Below are positions 1 to 8,933 of a DNA stretch of 32,738 nucleotides, one piece after another. Source of the DNA: Pseudomonadota bacterium (GTDB lineage: Bacteria; Pseudomonadota; Gammaproteobacteria; Burkholderiales; Burkholderiaceae_F); contig JAEZVV010000153.1 of assembly GCA_023443095.1 (NCBI GenBank), positions 1 through 32,738 on the forward strand. Reading direction: 5' to 3'. How positions within the stretch are numbered: position 1 is the first letter of the stretch; each line of letters begins with the position of its first letter. A program made the position numbers and the translations under genes. The notes beneath the pieces are model-generated. The model was not told the origin of the DNA, searched no databases, and saw nothing but the letters and a program-made list of their open reading frames with translations.

Positions 1-247
1 GCTTGGCGGGGAGCTGCGAGCGCTCGCCGCGAAGCGCAGGCGCTGCCGCCGCCGCGCTCGCCTCGAGCCGGCCCGCGGGTGCGCCTGGAGCCACCAGACT
101 GACGTCGAGCCGGCCCCAGGCCGGCTGCTCCGGAGCCGCCGGCAACACGACAGCCCCCAGCAAGCCCCAGTGAATCGCCGCCGACACCCCGAGCGCCAGC
201 AGCAAGCCCGGCGCCCGGGCGCTGCGCGAGTGTTTCAGCCCGGGCAT
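1..247 (-). CDS. TonB-like energy transducer, N-terminal part (runs off left edge)
   Basis: An open frame starts at an ATG at 247 and continues without a stop past the left edge (82 codons visible). The product has a short basic N-terminus (KHSRSAR), one hydrophobic segment at about residues 13-36 containing a Ser-Ala-Ala-Ile-His stretch, then an Ala/Pro-rich periplasmic-type region. This is the layout of TonB-family proteins, which couple ExbBD energy to outer-membrane receptors. The start lies inside the end of fimT (13-nt overlap), so it is probably translated in the pilus operon. The diagnostic C-terminal TonB domain is outside the window, so the family call rests on the N-terminus only; a generic single-pass Ala/Pro-rich protein is the alternative. 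Confidence 0.5.
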   Translation of the reverse strand, partial: MPGLKHSRSARAPGLLLALGVSAAIHWGLLGAVVLPAAPEQPAWGRLDVSLVAPGAPAGRLEASAAAAAPALRGERSQLPAK

Positions 248-771
248 GACTCGCCTTTGATCTTCTGCGTGCACCCCATCGCCGAGAGGCATACGCTGCG
301 AATCTCCGGCGCCCGGCCAAAACTCATCCGCCCCACGATCTCGCCCCCGCTGCCGCCGCGAACATAGGCGCCGGGCAGGAAAACGATCCGGTCTGCCCAG
401 CCTGCGGAAAAATCCGCCGCCACCGGCACCGCGTCCGCCACCTGGTGCACGCCCAACTCGCGGTCGCCCGAGCCCAGCCCGTCGTCGGGATGGGCATCGG
501 CGTCGAAGCTGCCGTCTCGATTGCCGTCCACGAAAACGCGCCAGCCGCCCGACCAGTCGGCCGCCAGCGGCGCCACCACCACGCGCAGGCCGCGCCCCAG
601 AGATTCCGACCGTGCCTGCGCCAGCGCCAGCTGGAAAGCGGTCGATTCCGCCTCGGCCCGCGAGCGCTCGATCCATTGCGCGTACATCGGCATCCCGACC
701 GCCAGTAGGACTGCGCCGATGGCGATCACCGCCAGCAGTTCGACCAGGCTGAAACCCGGCGCTCGTCTCAC
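235..771 (-). CDS. fimT: GspH/FimT-type minor pseudopilin
   Basis: A 178-residue type IV pilin-like protein. It has a very short leader (MRRAPG) followed by a prepilin peptidase site G|FSLVEL with the conserved Glu at mature position 5, then a hydrophobic helix to about residue 27 and a GspH-like globular part (ARSESLGRG, then WSGGWRVFVDGNRDG). The FNDG-like 'D.NRDG' stretch is common in this family. I chose the GTG at 771 because it overlaps the pilY1 stop (GTGA) and puts the cleavage site six residues in; longer upstream readings are out-of-frame pilY1 sequence. Role: minor pseudopilin that helps prime pilus assembly with PilV, PilW and PilX. Two cysteines near the C-terminus may form a disulfide. 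Confidence 0.85.
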   Translation of the reverse strand: MRRAPGFSLVELLAVIAIGAVLLAVGMPMYAQWIERSRAEAESTAFQLALAQARSESLGRGLRVVVAPLAADWSGGWRVFVDGNRDGSFDADAHPDDGLGSGDRELGVHQVADAVPVAADFSAGWADRIVFLPGAYVRGGSGGEIVGRMSFGRAPEIRSVCLSAMGCTQKIKGESCPG

Positions 772-3700
772 GGCTGCCGCAGCTCGCGCCAGTTGATCAG
801 CTCGCGCCAGCCGATGCGGCGCACTGCGCTCTGGCTCTCGAGCCCGCTGCGGACCGGCACCGACTCTCCGCCCCCCAAGGCCACCCCTTTGCCGGTCGCA
901 AATTCGACCAGCACGTAACGCGAGGTACGGGTCGAACGGCCGGTGGTGTCGGGATCGCTGTCGATGCTCTGCACCAGCAGCGTGGCGGGCGGGCTGAGGA
1001 AGCCGTCGTCGGAGGTGTCGCGCGCGGCCCCGCAGGCCACGCTGGCAAGGCCGGTGATCGGGTCGAGGCAATAACGCGCGCTGTGCCCGGGCAGGCAGGG
1101 ATCGTCACCGGGGATGGTGCTGTTGAAAAAGAGCGAGTTGAAAGCGAGCAAGGCCGAGTTGATCTGCTGCTCGCCGTTGTCGACATCGGGCAGGTCCAGC
1201 ACCCAGCCCCGCAAATCGCCGGCGGCGGTGCCGTAGACGAAATCCGTTCCCGTGATGTCGGTAGTCCAGCTGCCATCGGCGGCACGCCGCACGGTGCGAC
1301 GCGCCAGATCGGAACGGGCCACGGCAGCGTTGCCGTCGTCGCGCACGGCATAAAAGGACTGGGTCTGGTTATAGGGTCCGGCGTTGTCGCCGACTTCGAT
1401 CATCTTGCCGGTGCCGAAGAAAAGCAGGTAGCCGCCGCCGGGCGCGAAAGCAATCACCGGCGTCGCCGTGATCGGCTGCCGTGCGCCGTTGGCGTCCACC
1501 GCGGTGAATAGCGGCGCAGGCGCGCCGGACACCCGGTAGAACACCCCCCAGTCCGCCGGGTTGCCGGCGCGCAGGTCGAACTTCCAGAGCTGGCCTTGCA
1601 GGTCCCCCGCGTAAAGCTCGGTGATCGCGCCCGTCAGGTCGAACACCGCCGCGGCTTGCGCCAGGCCGGCCTTGGCCGTCGTACTTGCCAGCGGCACCGC
1701 AATTTTCCAGTAATTGCGGTTCAGCTGCCACGGCGCACCGGCAGGTTTGGCCGGATCGAGGAAGAAGACCGCGCCCTGGCCGTCGTTGCGCGCCGCGCCG
1801 TCGGGAGCCAGGTTGTTGTAGCCGCTGGTGGCGACCACGAACCACCTGAGTTCGGTGCCGACACGGATCGGCGCGAGGAGCGGGCGCCCGATCACATGCC
1901 CCATGTCGACATCGTCGGCGTCGGTGAACTGCCACAGGAGGCTGGCGGCGCCAAAGCGGTCGGGGTCGGTGATGTCGAGCGCAAACAGGCCTTGCAGACC
2001 GGCGCCGAAACCCGCCACCAACAAGCTCGTCCATTGCCCGCCCAACAGGGCGTCGCCGCTCACCAGCGGTCCGTCGAGCAAGGGGTAGTGGCGATACGCC
2101 GGGTGGGTCAGCGCCGGCAGGCGCGACAAGGCCGCCTGCGGTGCTACGGCAAACACCTCGACACCGGTAGCGGCGTCCAGCCCGTGAAGCCAACCGGCGT
2201 TGGTCGACACGTAGAGCATCGCGCGCCGGCCCGCGTTGGCCACCGCAAAATCTTCGTAGCCGGGCAGCGGGTAATTCGAGGCGGGCGCGGCGACGTAGGC
2301 CGGTTCGGAGTTGACGATGTCGCCGATCACGCTGTTGCTCGCACGCTGGCGCAGCGGCAGGCCGGCCCCTTCATCGAGCCGGGAGCCGCGCAGCCACTGC
2401 AGGCGGCGCTCGCCCAGGCCGTCGCTGACGCCATAGATCGGATCGGTGTTGAAAAGCGCCTGCTCGTTGGCGTCGAGTTCGTTCCATTTCAGTTCGCGCG
2501 CCCCGGCGCCACCCTTGCCCAACCACAGCCGGCGTGCCTCCGGCGCCGGCACGCCGGCCGCCGCACTCCAGACCCGCTGCGGCGACAGCGATACACGCCC
2601 GGTCTGCCGATCGACGATGAAGCGGTAACTCTCGACTTCGCCCGACCAGGCCGCGGTGTCGTAATACGGCACGAAGATTCCGGTCGTGCCGGGTGTCAGC
2701 GTCGCCGCCGTCAGCGCCCCGCCGCCGGCCGAGCCGGTGGTCGAGGCGATGCGAGAGAAGGCGCTGCGCAGGACTTCCACCAACCGCTCCGGGCTGGAGG
2801 CGAGCATGTAGTTGGAGATCTCCGGGCTGGGCGAACCCACCACCCCGGCAACATTGAGCTGACGCTGTTCGATCGGCGTGGCCGAGGGCTCGCCCACGTC
2901 GATCGAAATCGTGCTGAACTGCTGGGCGCCGACCGCCTTGACATCCCCCGCCCGCGCTCCGGCCGGGCGGATGTCGCCGCGGCCGTAATTCGCCAAACCG
3001 GCGATGTAGTAGCTGGCCGTGTTGCCGCTGCCGGTGGCTGCGTTTTCCAGCGGCGCCGGCAGGTTGCCCAGGCCGCGCGCCGCCGCCAGCTCGCGCGCGA
3101 GTGCGGTCTGGCGGCGCACGTCGAGTGCGTAAGCGGCGTCCATCGAGCGCGGCGCGTCTTTGGCGCAGTCGCCGTCGGCGGGAGCGCAGCGGTCGTTGCC
3201 CGGAATCTCCCAGTCGTTCCAGGTGTTGGTGTCCGAAACACTGATGATGAAGTTCGGCTGCGCCGCACATACCAGGGGATCGCTCGACCAGTCGGTGTAG
3301 ACCGGAAAGCCGCCCTTCATTTCGCTCGAGAGCGAAGCGGCCGCCTTCGCCGTTGGGCCGTCGCGATGCCACTGCAGATAACGCACCGCTTCGTAGAACA
3401 TTTCACTCGCCGGGTCGTAGCGCTTGTAAGCGCCTTCGGCGCCGGGCACCGAACCGAAGTTGTTGAGGTAGTTGACGAAGCCCGAGCGCCCCTCGGCCGC
3501 CTGCGCAGGGTTGGCCAGCAAGCGTCCTTCGCCATCCCATTCGCGCAGTAGGTTGGGGCCGGCATCCCGGAACCGGGCGTCGTAGCTGCGCTGCCCGACA
3601 TAAGCGAGCGGATGCCGCAAGACGCCGCCATAACGGGTCTGGTTCTGGTCGAGCAGATACGCCAGGGCACCGAAACGCATGGTCTCGGCGCGCAACTGCA

Positions 3701-4538
3701 CCTCGCCCGCGGGCTTCCACGACGGCGTACCGGACGAGCCGAAATTCTGGCAAAAGCTGCCGGCGCGGCCGTGGGCCATATCTTCGGCATCACAGACCTT
3801 GACCCGCAACTTGTAGCGGTTGACCGGTCCGCCTTCGACCCAGCTGCCATCGGCGCCGGGTGTATCGCAGCTGCTCGCGCCGGTTTCGTAGTTGCCGATC
3901 AGGACTTCGTCGCGGCAATTGACCAGGCTGGCGCGCGGCACATCGAAAGGCAGGACCGTCGCCGGCGCCACCCGCGCCACGCTGCTGCCATCCAACCCCA
4001 GACCCACCAGACGGCGCGGGAAATGCTGGTCGCTCGCGAAGAAGTCGCTCACGCCCGGGTAGAGCGGCGGCGCGGCGCTGGTGGCGCTGGCGGCCGTGGG
4101 CAGCCAGGCGCGTTCAAGCACGGTGAGGTCGATGTCGTCGAGCACGCGCCGCCCGCCCGTGAGCGTCATGCGGAACACGTCCATCGCGCTCATCGTTGCC
4201 CAGTTCATGAAGTTGCCGCTGAACTTGCCGCTGCAACGATGATCGCTGATCGCAGCGGCGCCGGCGGACTCGAACCGCTCCGCCGCCGGGTTGTAGACGT
4301 AACAAAGCTCGGCGTTGAAATATCCGATGTAGCGCCGCGCCGGGTCGTAGTGGCGCAGCGCTTCGCGATAAGCCGCACCGACGGTCGGGAACTCGATCGA
4401 GAGCGAGAGCAGGACATTGGCATGCATGGGGCGAGTGCCCAGCAGCGGATCGCTTGCCAGCTGCAGAACTGGCTGCGCTCCGAGCAAGCCCGCGAGAGTC
4501 AGCAGCAGGAGCGCGGCGGCGAACCGGATCCGCTTCAT
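768..4538 (-). CDS. pilY1: PilY1-type pilus-associated adhesin/assembly protein
   Basis: A 1256-residue secreted protein of about the size of Pseudomonas PilY1. It begins with a Sec signal peptide (MKRIRFAAALLLLTLAGLLG). The N-terminal half is variable and contains a von Willebrand-like/adhesin-type region with several Cys. From about residue 700 to 1150 comes the PilC/PilY1 beta-propeller: N-S-V-I-G-D-I-V-N-S-E-P, then Y-V-S-T-N-A-G-W-L-H-G-L-D, F-A-L-D-I-T-D-P and the D-M-G-H-V-I-G-R-P motif are typical. A longer reading to 4874 exists but overlaps pilX in another frame; the ATG at 4538 sits 2 nt after the pilX stop and directly precedes the signal peptide. Role: pilus-tip factor that promotes pilus extension and surface adhesion. 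The calcium loop could not be placed with certainty. Confidence 0.92.
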   Translation of the reverse strand: MKRIRFAAALLLLTLAGLLGAQPVLQLASDPLLGTRPMHANVLLSLSIEFPTVGAAYREALRHYDPARRYIGYFNAELCYVYNPAAERFESAGAAAISDHRCSGKFSGNFMNWATMSAMDVFRMTLTGGRRVLDDIDLTVLERAWLPTAASATSAAPPLYPGVSDFFASDQHFPRRLVGLGLDGSSVARVAPATVLPFDVPRASLVNCRDEVLIGNYETGASSCDTPGADGSWVEGGPVNRYKLRVKVCDAEDMAHGRAGSFCQNFGSSGTPSWKPAGEVQLRAETMRFGALAYLLDQNQTRYGGVLRHPLAYVGQRSYDARFRDAGPNLLREWDGEGRLLANPAQAAEGRSGFVNYLNNFGSVPGAEGAYKRYDPASEMFYEAVRYLQWHRDGPTAKAAASLSSEMKGGFPVYTDWSSDPLVCAAQPNFIISVSDTNTWNDWEIPGNDRCAPADGDCAKDAPRSMDAAYALDVRRQTALARELAAARGLGNLPAPLENAATGSGNTASYYIAGLANYGRGDIRPAGARAGDVKAVGAQQFSTISIDVGEPSATPIEQRQLNVAGVVGSPSPEISNYMLASSPERLVEVLRSAFSRIASTTGSAGGGALTAATLTPGTTGIFVPYYDTAAWSGEVESYRFIVDRQTGRVSLSPQRVWSAAAGVPAPEARRLWLGKGGAGARELKWNELDANEQALFNTDPIYGVSDGLGERRLQWLRGSRLDEGAGLPLRQRASNSVIGDIVNSEPAYVAAPASNYPLPGYEDFAVANAGRRAMLYVSTNAGWLHGLDAATGVEVFAVAPQAALSRLPALTHPAYRHYPLLDGPLVSGDALLGGQWTSLLVAGFGAGLQGLFALDITDPDRFGAASLLWQFTDADDVDMGHVIGRPLLAPIRVGTELRWFVVATSGYNNLAPDGAARNDGQGAVFFLDPAKPAGAPWQLNRNYWKIAVPLASTTAKAGLAQAAAVFDLTGAITELYAGDLQGQLWKFDLRAGNPADWGVFYRVSGAPAPLFTAVDANGARQPITATPVIAFAPGGGYLLFFGTGKMIEVGDNAGPYNQTQSFYAVRDDGNAAVARSDLARRTVRRAADGSWTTDITGTDFVYGTAAGDLRGWVLDLPDVDNGEQQINSALLAFNSLFFNSTIPGDDPCLPGHSARYCLDPITGLASVACGAARDTSDDGFLSPPATLLVQSIDSDPDTTGRSTRTSRYVLVEFATGKGVALGGGESVPVRSGLESQSAVRRIGWRELINWRELRQP

Positions 4539-4540
4539 GG

Positions 4541-5122
4541 CTAGGGCCGGAAAGCCGATTGCACTGCAGCCACGTGTTCGCCCGACTGGCTCAGCCCCTC
4601 GGCCGTGACGCGGTACAAGGCGCTGGTGCGCTGCGGCCGCTGCGAGCCGCCGACGGCAGCGCCAGCGACGTAGTCGGGCAGGATTTCGATCAGATAACGC
4701 GGTGCCGAGCCGCTCAGATTCCAGGTCTGCCCCGTGAAGGTGCCGTAAGGCACGCCACGCGCATTCAAGCTGGCAGTCCGCCATACCGGCATCTGGCCGA
4801 CCGGCGCCGACAGACACAGGCCGCGGGTGCTGGTCGCCAGATCGGCGACCTGCGGCACAGCCACGGCCGGACAACCGGCCGCAAACCCCGCGGCCGAGCC
4901 GTTGGCAAAACGTGCCGACCGGGCCCCTAGCAGTAAGTCGTCTTCGGCGTCGCGCACACCGGCTTCCGCCGCCTCGAACGCCAACAAGCGCTCGCGCGAA
5001 GCGCGTGCGCTTTTTTCGTCGGTGAGTGCAATGCGGGCGCCAGTGACCGCCAGCAGGGTCAGCAGCACCAGCATGACCAATGCCACCACAAGGGCAGCCC
5101 CGCGCGATGACATCCGCTTCAT
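4541..5122 (-). CDS. pilX: PilX-type minor pilin
   Basis: A 193-residue prepilin-like protein: short basic leader MKRMSSRG, then a hydrophobic helix (AALVVALVMLVLLTLLAVTG) and the PilX-family block ARIALTDEKSAR...R..AFEAAEAGVRDAE, which is diagnostic for PilX. The Glu at mature position 5 is replaced, as is normal for this group. Two cysteines (GCP and GLCL) lie in the globular part. The start ATG at 5122 follows the pilW stop by one base and has a GGGGG Shine-Dalgarno-like run five bases upstream; the ATG at 5113 is a possible alternative. It belongs to the priming complex of minor pilins that also carries PilY1, encoded next. Confidence 0.87.
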   Translation of the reverse strand: MKRMSSRGAALVVALVMLVLLTLLAVTGARIALTDEKSARASRERLLAFEAAEAGVRDAEDDLLLGARSARFANGSAAGFAAGCPAVAVPQVADLATSTRGLCLSAPVGQMPVWRTASLNARGVPYGTFTGQTWNLSGSAPRYLIEILPDYVAGAAVGGSQRPQRTSALYRVTAEGLSQSGEHVAAVQSAFRP

Positions 5123-5123
5123 T

Positions 5124-5921
5124 TCAGCCCCCGTTTCGGATCGCCACCGTGGCCGTATAAAGCCGGCGCAGCCGATGGCGCTCGGCGTCCGACAAGGTGG
5201 CGGTGTCCAGCACCGCGTTGTCGCCCGCATCGGCATGGGCGGCGCCGAAAAGGCGGTAGACCGCGGTATCGAGGTCCTTGCGCGAACCGGGCCCACCAGC
5301 CATCAGCAAGCCGACCCGCACCACCCGCACGGCACGCCAGTTGGCCACCTGGCCGGCGCGCTGCCACCGATCGGGGATGCCGTCGCCATCGGTGTCGACG
5401 CCGTAAAGGAACTGGAGGCGGTCAACGCCGTCGATCAAGGGCTGGGGACTCGTCATGCCACTTGCCTGGCACAACAGCGCACCGCCGGCACTCACGCTGA
5501 GCGAATTTTCGGAACGGCTCGCGGGATTGCCGTCGCGCGGCACCGGGACTCCCAGGCAGTCGACGATGGCGCCGTCGGCCGCGCCGCCGTTCGCGCTGCC
5601 GAAGAAGCGCAGAGTCAACGCGTCGTTGCGCGCGCCGTCGCTGCCCTGCACAGCGGGCGGATCGCCCGGGTTCAGCTGCACCGGCGCACCGCCCGAGTCC
5701 CCGGCCCAATCGACGTAGCCGGCGATACGCAGGAGCCGGGTGATCGAGTCGAGGGCGAAGCGACCCGAATCGTCGAGGCGGGACACCTCGTCCTGCAGCC
5801 GCAGGCTGCCGCTGGCGCCGAGGTACAACGTGGTCGCGGCCAGCACGATCAATAGACCGATAGTCAGCGCGACCATCAGTTCGACCAGCGACAGCCCGGT
5901 CTGACGCGCGTGGGTGATCAT
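5124..5921 (-). CDS. pilW: PilW-type minor pilin
   Basis: A 265-residue minor pilin. The leader MITHARQTG precedes the cleavage site G|LSLVEL with Glu5 present, then a hydrophobic helix (MVALTIGLLIVLAATTLYLG). The following 'LRLQDEVSRLDDSGRFALDSITRLLRIAGY' region matches PilW proteins, which carry the R.A...I....R.AGY helix. A Ca-like Asp-rich loop, D-T-D-G-D-G-I-P-D, occurs at about residues 177-185. The start ATG at 5921 overlaps the pilV stop (ATGA), giving translational coupling. Partner of PilV, PilX and FimT in pilus initiation. Confidence 0.88.
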   Translation of the reverse strand: MITHARQTGLSLVELMVALTIGLLIVLAATTLYLGASGSLRLQDEVSRLDDSGRFALDSITRLLRIAGYVDWAGDSGGAPVQLNPGDPPAVQGSDGARNDALTLRFFGSANGGAADGAIVDCLGVPVPRDGNPASRSENSLSVSAGGALLCQASGMTSPQPLIDGVDRLQFLYGVDTDGDGIPDRWQRAGQVANWRAVRVVRVGLLMAGGPGSRKDLDTAVYRLFGAAHADAGDNAVLDTATLSDAERHRLRRLYTATVAIRNGG

Positions 5922-6439
5922 GGCCGCAGCGGCAGCACCGCCACCGGTGCCGACAAGGTGTCGACGTCGACGCTGCGGCCACGGGCGTCGCGCGCCGTCC
6001 ACCAGAACTTCATCACCACCGGATCGGTCGCGCCGCCGCTGCAGTCGGGGTTGGCGACGCTGCCATCCCCCGGGCTGCGGTCTCGACACAGGGTGGCGAA
6101 CCCAGCCGGCAAGGCCGCAGCCACCAGGGCCCGCCATTCGGCGACATCGGTCGCCGCCATGACGTCGGCCGGACAGCCGCTCGCGCCGTAACAAGCCGGG
6201 TTGGCCACGGCCTCGGTGCGCGCTGCGGCGAGATAACGATCGACCTGGCCCGGCTGCGAGCGCAGCTTCTCGGCCATCTCCTGGCCCAGGCGCGCCACTG
6301 CGGCGGTCCGACTCGCGTCGGTGGTCCAGCGCAGGGCGGCGAGTTGCAGGCCGGCCAGCCCCAGCAGCCCGATCACCAGGATGGTGAGGGCTACCAGCAC
6401 TTCCACCAGAGAAAAACCGGCCTGGAAACGCCTGGGCAT
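5918..6439 (-). CDS. pilV: PilV-type minor pilin
   Basis: A 173-residue minor pilin, first gene of the visible pilus operon. The leader MPRRFQAG is followed by G|FSLVEVLVALTILVIGLLGL with Glu5, then 'LAGLQLAALRWTTDASRTAAVARLGQEMAEKLR', the PilV signature (Q..AL......A..A......M...+R). I chose the ATG at 6439 because it places the cleavage site eight residues in and has an AGGGG ribosome-binding site eight bases upstream; an ATG at 6472 would give an over-long leader. Four cysteines in the globular domain suggest disulfides. The 184-bp spacer to priA should contain the operon promoter, but I could not identify a convincing one by eye. Confidence 0.87.
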   Translation of the reverse strand: MPRRFQAGFSLVEVLVALTILVIGLLGLAGLQLAALRWTTDASRTAAVARLGQEMAEKLRSQPGQVDRYLAAARTEAVANPACYGASGCPADVMAATDVAEWRALVAAALPAGFATLCRDRSPGDGSVANPDCSGGATDPVVMKFWWTARDARGRSVDVDTLSAPVAVLPLRP

Positions 6440-6484
6440 GACTTGAACCCCTGCCGCGCTCGAGGCAAGCATGATTGATGCGCG

Positions 6485-6519
6485 CGCCGCCGGGCGCTGC
6501 CGGCTTTCGCCCGGCGGCG
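6485..6519. repeat. 11-bp inverted repeat in the priA-pilV spacer
   Basis: Perfect inverted repeat: arms at 6485-6495 and 6509-6519 with a 13-nt loop. It lies between the end of priA and the start of pilV, both on the minus strand. No T-run follows on either strand, so it is a weak candidate for a priA terminator; an operator or an RNA leader structure of the pil operon are alternatives. Confidence 0.5.
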
Positions 6520-6623
6520 TCTCCGTGCCGACCGTCGGCCTAGCCCTGATTCAGGCCCAGTCGCTGCCCGTTTTGCAGCTTCGGATCCGGGCCGAAATCA
6601 GGCGTTTCGGCGCGGCCAGGTCT

Positions 6624-8651
6624 TCAGACGGATTGCGGGTCGACTTCGATCGCCCACCGCACCTTGCTGCGCTCGGCGCGCAGGCCTTCGAGCCAGGGCC
6701 GCAGGAAGGCCTGCAGCGCCGACCGAGTATCGGCTTCGACCAAAAGCTGGGCCCGTTCGACATTGGCGAGGCGCATCAGACTCATGGGTACCGGGTCGTA
6801 GAGCCGGACTTGCTCATGGCCCATGGCTTCGCCGGCAGCCCCCGCCGCCTGGAGGAAGGCGATCGCGTCGTCGAGCGCCTTGGCTTCGGCCGTGACCAAG
6901 GCCTGGTGCGAATACGGCGGCATCGCGGCGCCGCGGCGTTCAGCCAGCTGGGAGTCGGCAAACCGCGCGTAGTCCTGCTTTGCCAGCGCGACGAACATCG
7001 GGTGATCGGGAAAGCGGGTCTGCAGCAAGACCTGGCTGGCGAGCCCGGCGCGGCCCGCGCGGCCGGCCACCTGGACCAGGGTGGCAAACAGGCGTTCAGG
7101 GGCGCGGAAGTCGTGCGACACCAGTTGCGCATCGGCGTTCAACACCACCACCAGCGAGACGCGCTGGAAATCATGCCCCTTGGCGACCATCTGGGTGCCG
7201 ACCAGGACGTCGACCTCGCCCGCGTGCACCGATTCGAACGCCTCCTGCGCCGAGTCCTTGCGGCGGGTGCTGTCGCGGTCGATGCGCAGCACTCGCGCGG
7301 TCGGCAGTGCTTCCCGCAGCTGTTCCTCGATCCGCTGGGTGCCTTGTCCTACCGCCTGCAGGTCGACGTTGCCGCAGGTAGGGCAGGCGCGCGGCACTTT
7401 CTGGTTCCAGCCGCAGTGATGGCAGACCAGGGTTCGATCCGCCTTGTGGAAGACTGAAAACACCGAACAGCGTGGGCAGGTCGACAACCACCCGCACGAC
7501 TGGCAGGCCACCACCGGCGCGTAGCCGCGGCGGTTCAGGAAAACCAGCGACTGCTCGCCGCGCGCCAAAGTATCGGCAAGAGCCTGCCGCACCGGAGCGG
7601 CCAGACCCTGGGTGAGCGGATGGATCTTGGTATCGACCAGCGTCAGCTTGGGCAAACAAGCTTGATCGGCCGCACGGCGCTCGAGCTTGAGTAGACGGTA
7701 GCGACCCTCTTTGGCCCGCGCCCAAGTCTCGAGCGCCGGGGTGGCCGAACCCAGCACCACCGGGATGCCGCGAATGTGGGCCAGCTTGATCGCGAGGTCG
7801 CGCGCCGAATAACGCACGCCGTCGCCCGCCTTGAACGAAGGGTCGTGCTCCTCGTCGACAATCACCAGCGCCAGCTTCGGCAGCGAGGCGAACACCGCCA
7901 TCCGGGTGCCGACGACGATGCGGGACCGCCCTTCATGTGCCGCCAGCCAGGCCGTGGCCCGTTCGCCGGCCGCCAGGCCCGAATGCAGGCTGACCACGCG
8001 TTCGCCCGGAAACCGGGCGACGAGACTCGCTTCGAGCTGGGGTGTGAGGTTGATTTCCGGCACCAGCAGCAGGACTTGCGCCGCCGCATCACGCGCCAGC
8101 GTCAACTCGATCGCGTTGAGGTAGACCTCGGTCTTACCGCTGCCGGTCACCCCGAACAGAAGGAAGGCCGCAAAACCGGCGGCGCCGGCGATGGCGTCGA
8201 TCGCGGCGAGCTGTTCCTCGTTCGGTGTGTTGCGTGGGGCGGGTTCAGCTGCGGCGGCAGGCTTCGGCGGCTTGCGCATGCGTTGCAGGGAAGCGGCATG
8301 GCGCGGCCCGGGAACGGTGCGGAAAAAAGCTGGCAATGCCGGCAACGCCGCTTCGCCCCAGGCCTGCTGGTAGTAGTCGGCCGCAAAGCGAGTCAGGGTA
8401 AGCCAGTCCTCACCTAGCGGCGAGACCTCTTCCAACAAGGCTTGGATCGGCTTGACCCGGTCGTCGGCCAACTCGCTTGAAGCGCTCAGACCAACAATGA
8501 TCCCCACCAGCTTGCGGCGTCCAAACGGCACTACGCAGCGCAAGCCCACCGCGGCCGTCCAACCGACGGGTACCCGGTAGTCCAGTGGCTGGGCGATCGG
8601 AACGTCGACGACGACTTGGGCATAGCGCGCCGCATCAGTCATATTCGACAT
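6624..8651 (-). CDS. priA: Primosomal replication restart helicase PriA
   Basis: A 675-residue superfamily 2 3'-5' helicase that reloads the replisome at collapsed forks. The N-terminal 3'BD domain (R.AQVVVDVPIAQPLDYRVP) is followed by Walker A GVTGSGKTEVY at about residue 166, the DEEH box in VIVDEEHDPSFK, the V-L-G-S-A-T-P motif, and eight zinc-binding cysteines in the order CQSCGW, CPRC, CHHCGW, CPTCG. The later GTQMVAKGHDF and Q-V-A-G-R-A-G-R motifs are helicase motifs V and VI. Length is slightly below the 732 residues of E. coli PriA. The start is uncertain: ATG at 8651 (chosen), ATG at 8642 or TTG at 8654. It follows hemE on the same strand after a terminator-like hairpin, and its leader holds DnaA-box matches. 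Confidence 0.96.
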   Translation of the reverse strand: MSNMTDAARYAQVVVDVPIAQPLDYRVPVGWTAAVGLRCVVPFGRRKLVGIIVGLSASSELADDRVKPIQALLEEVSPLGEDWLTLTRFAADYYQQAWGEAALPALPAFFRTVPGPRHAASLQRMRKPPKPAAAAEPAPRNTPNEEQLAAIDAIAGAAGFAAFLLFGVTGSGKTEVYLNAIELTLARDAAAQVLLLVPEINLTPQLEASLVARFPGERVVSLHSGLAAGERATAWLAAHEGRSRIVVGTRMAVFASLPKLALVIVDEEHDPSFKAGDGVRYSARDLAIKLAHIRGIPVVLGSATPALETWARAKEGRYRLLKLERRAADQACLPKLTLVDTKIHPLTQGLAAPVRQALADTLARGEQSLVFLNRRGYAPVVACQSCGWLSTCPRCSVFSVFHKADRTLVCHHCGWNQKVPRACPTCGNVDLQAVGQGTQRIEEQLREALPTARVLRIDRDSTRRKDSAQEAFESVHAGEVDVLVGTQMVAKGHDFQRVSLVVVLNADAQLVSHDFRAPERLFATLVQVAGRAGRAGLASQVLLQTRFPDHPMFVALAKQDYARFADSQLAERRGAAMPPYSHQALVTAEAKALDDAIAFLQAAGAAGEAMGHEQVRLYDPVPMSLMRLANVERAQLLVEADTRSALQAFLRPWLEGLRAERSKVRWAIEVDPQSV

Positions 8652-8708
8652 CAATAGCTAAGCCTAAGTGTTTGATTTACCAAGCACGAACCAGGACTGC
8701 GCCCGATC

Positions 8709-8729
8709 TGTGGATAACTTTGTGGAAAA
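8709..8729 (-). promoter_or_regulatory. Two tandem DnaA-box matches upstream of priA
   Basis: On the minus strand, TTATCCACA at 8717-8709 is a perfect match to the DnaA box TTATNCACA. TTTTCCACA at 8729-8721 matches the relaxed consensus TTWTNCACA. Both have the same orientation and start 12 bp apart. They lie about 60 bp upstream of the priA start in a spacer that is visibly richer in A+T than the rest of the window (for example 8808-8820). DnaA binding here is inferred, not shown. Confidence 0.6.
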
Positions 8730-8863
8730 GGAGTTCAGAAACTCGCTAAACCCCTGCCCACTCAAGGGAGAAGCTGGATTCGATGTTATGCCACCAAATT
8801 GGGCTTCTTTATAAATCAATCACTTACATGAGCACCTCACAACGACGTCCAGCGCTCCAAGAG

Positions 8864-8898
8864 CAAGGCCGCGACGTTTCGACAGCGTCGCGGCCTTG
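8864..8898 (-). terminator. Hairpin terminator candidate after hemE
   Basis: A 13-bp perfect stem (arms 8864-8876 and 8886-8898) with a 9-nt loop lies 35 bp past the hemE stop. The outer pairs are CAAGG/CCTTG. On the minus strand the stem is followed by CTCTTGG rather than a true U-tract, so termination efficiency is uncertain. Confidence 0.6.
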
Positions 8899-8905
8899 TG
8901 CATAA
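8897..8905 (-). promoter_or_regulatory. Third DnaA-box match next to hemE stop
   Basis: TTATGCACA on the minus strand (8905-8897) matches TTATNCACA exactly. It overlaps the foot of the hemE terminator hairpin by two bases and lies about 170 bp from the tandem pair at 8709-8729, in the same orientation. Confidence 0.45.
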
Positions 8906-8933
8906 GTGAAGAGCCAACGCCGCTCGATGCGGC

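Noticed and set aside
1596..3551. A 651-codon plus-strand open frame opposite pilY1
   Set aside because: Antisense shadow in GC-rich DNA; the product is Arg/Gly/Ala-rich without any recognisable motif.
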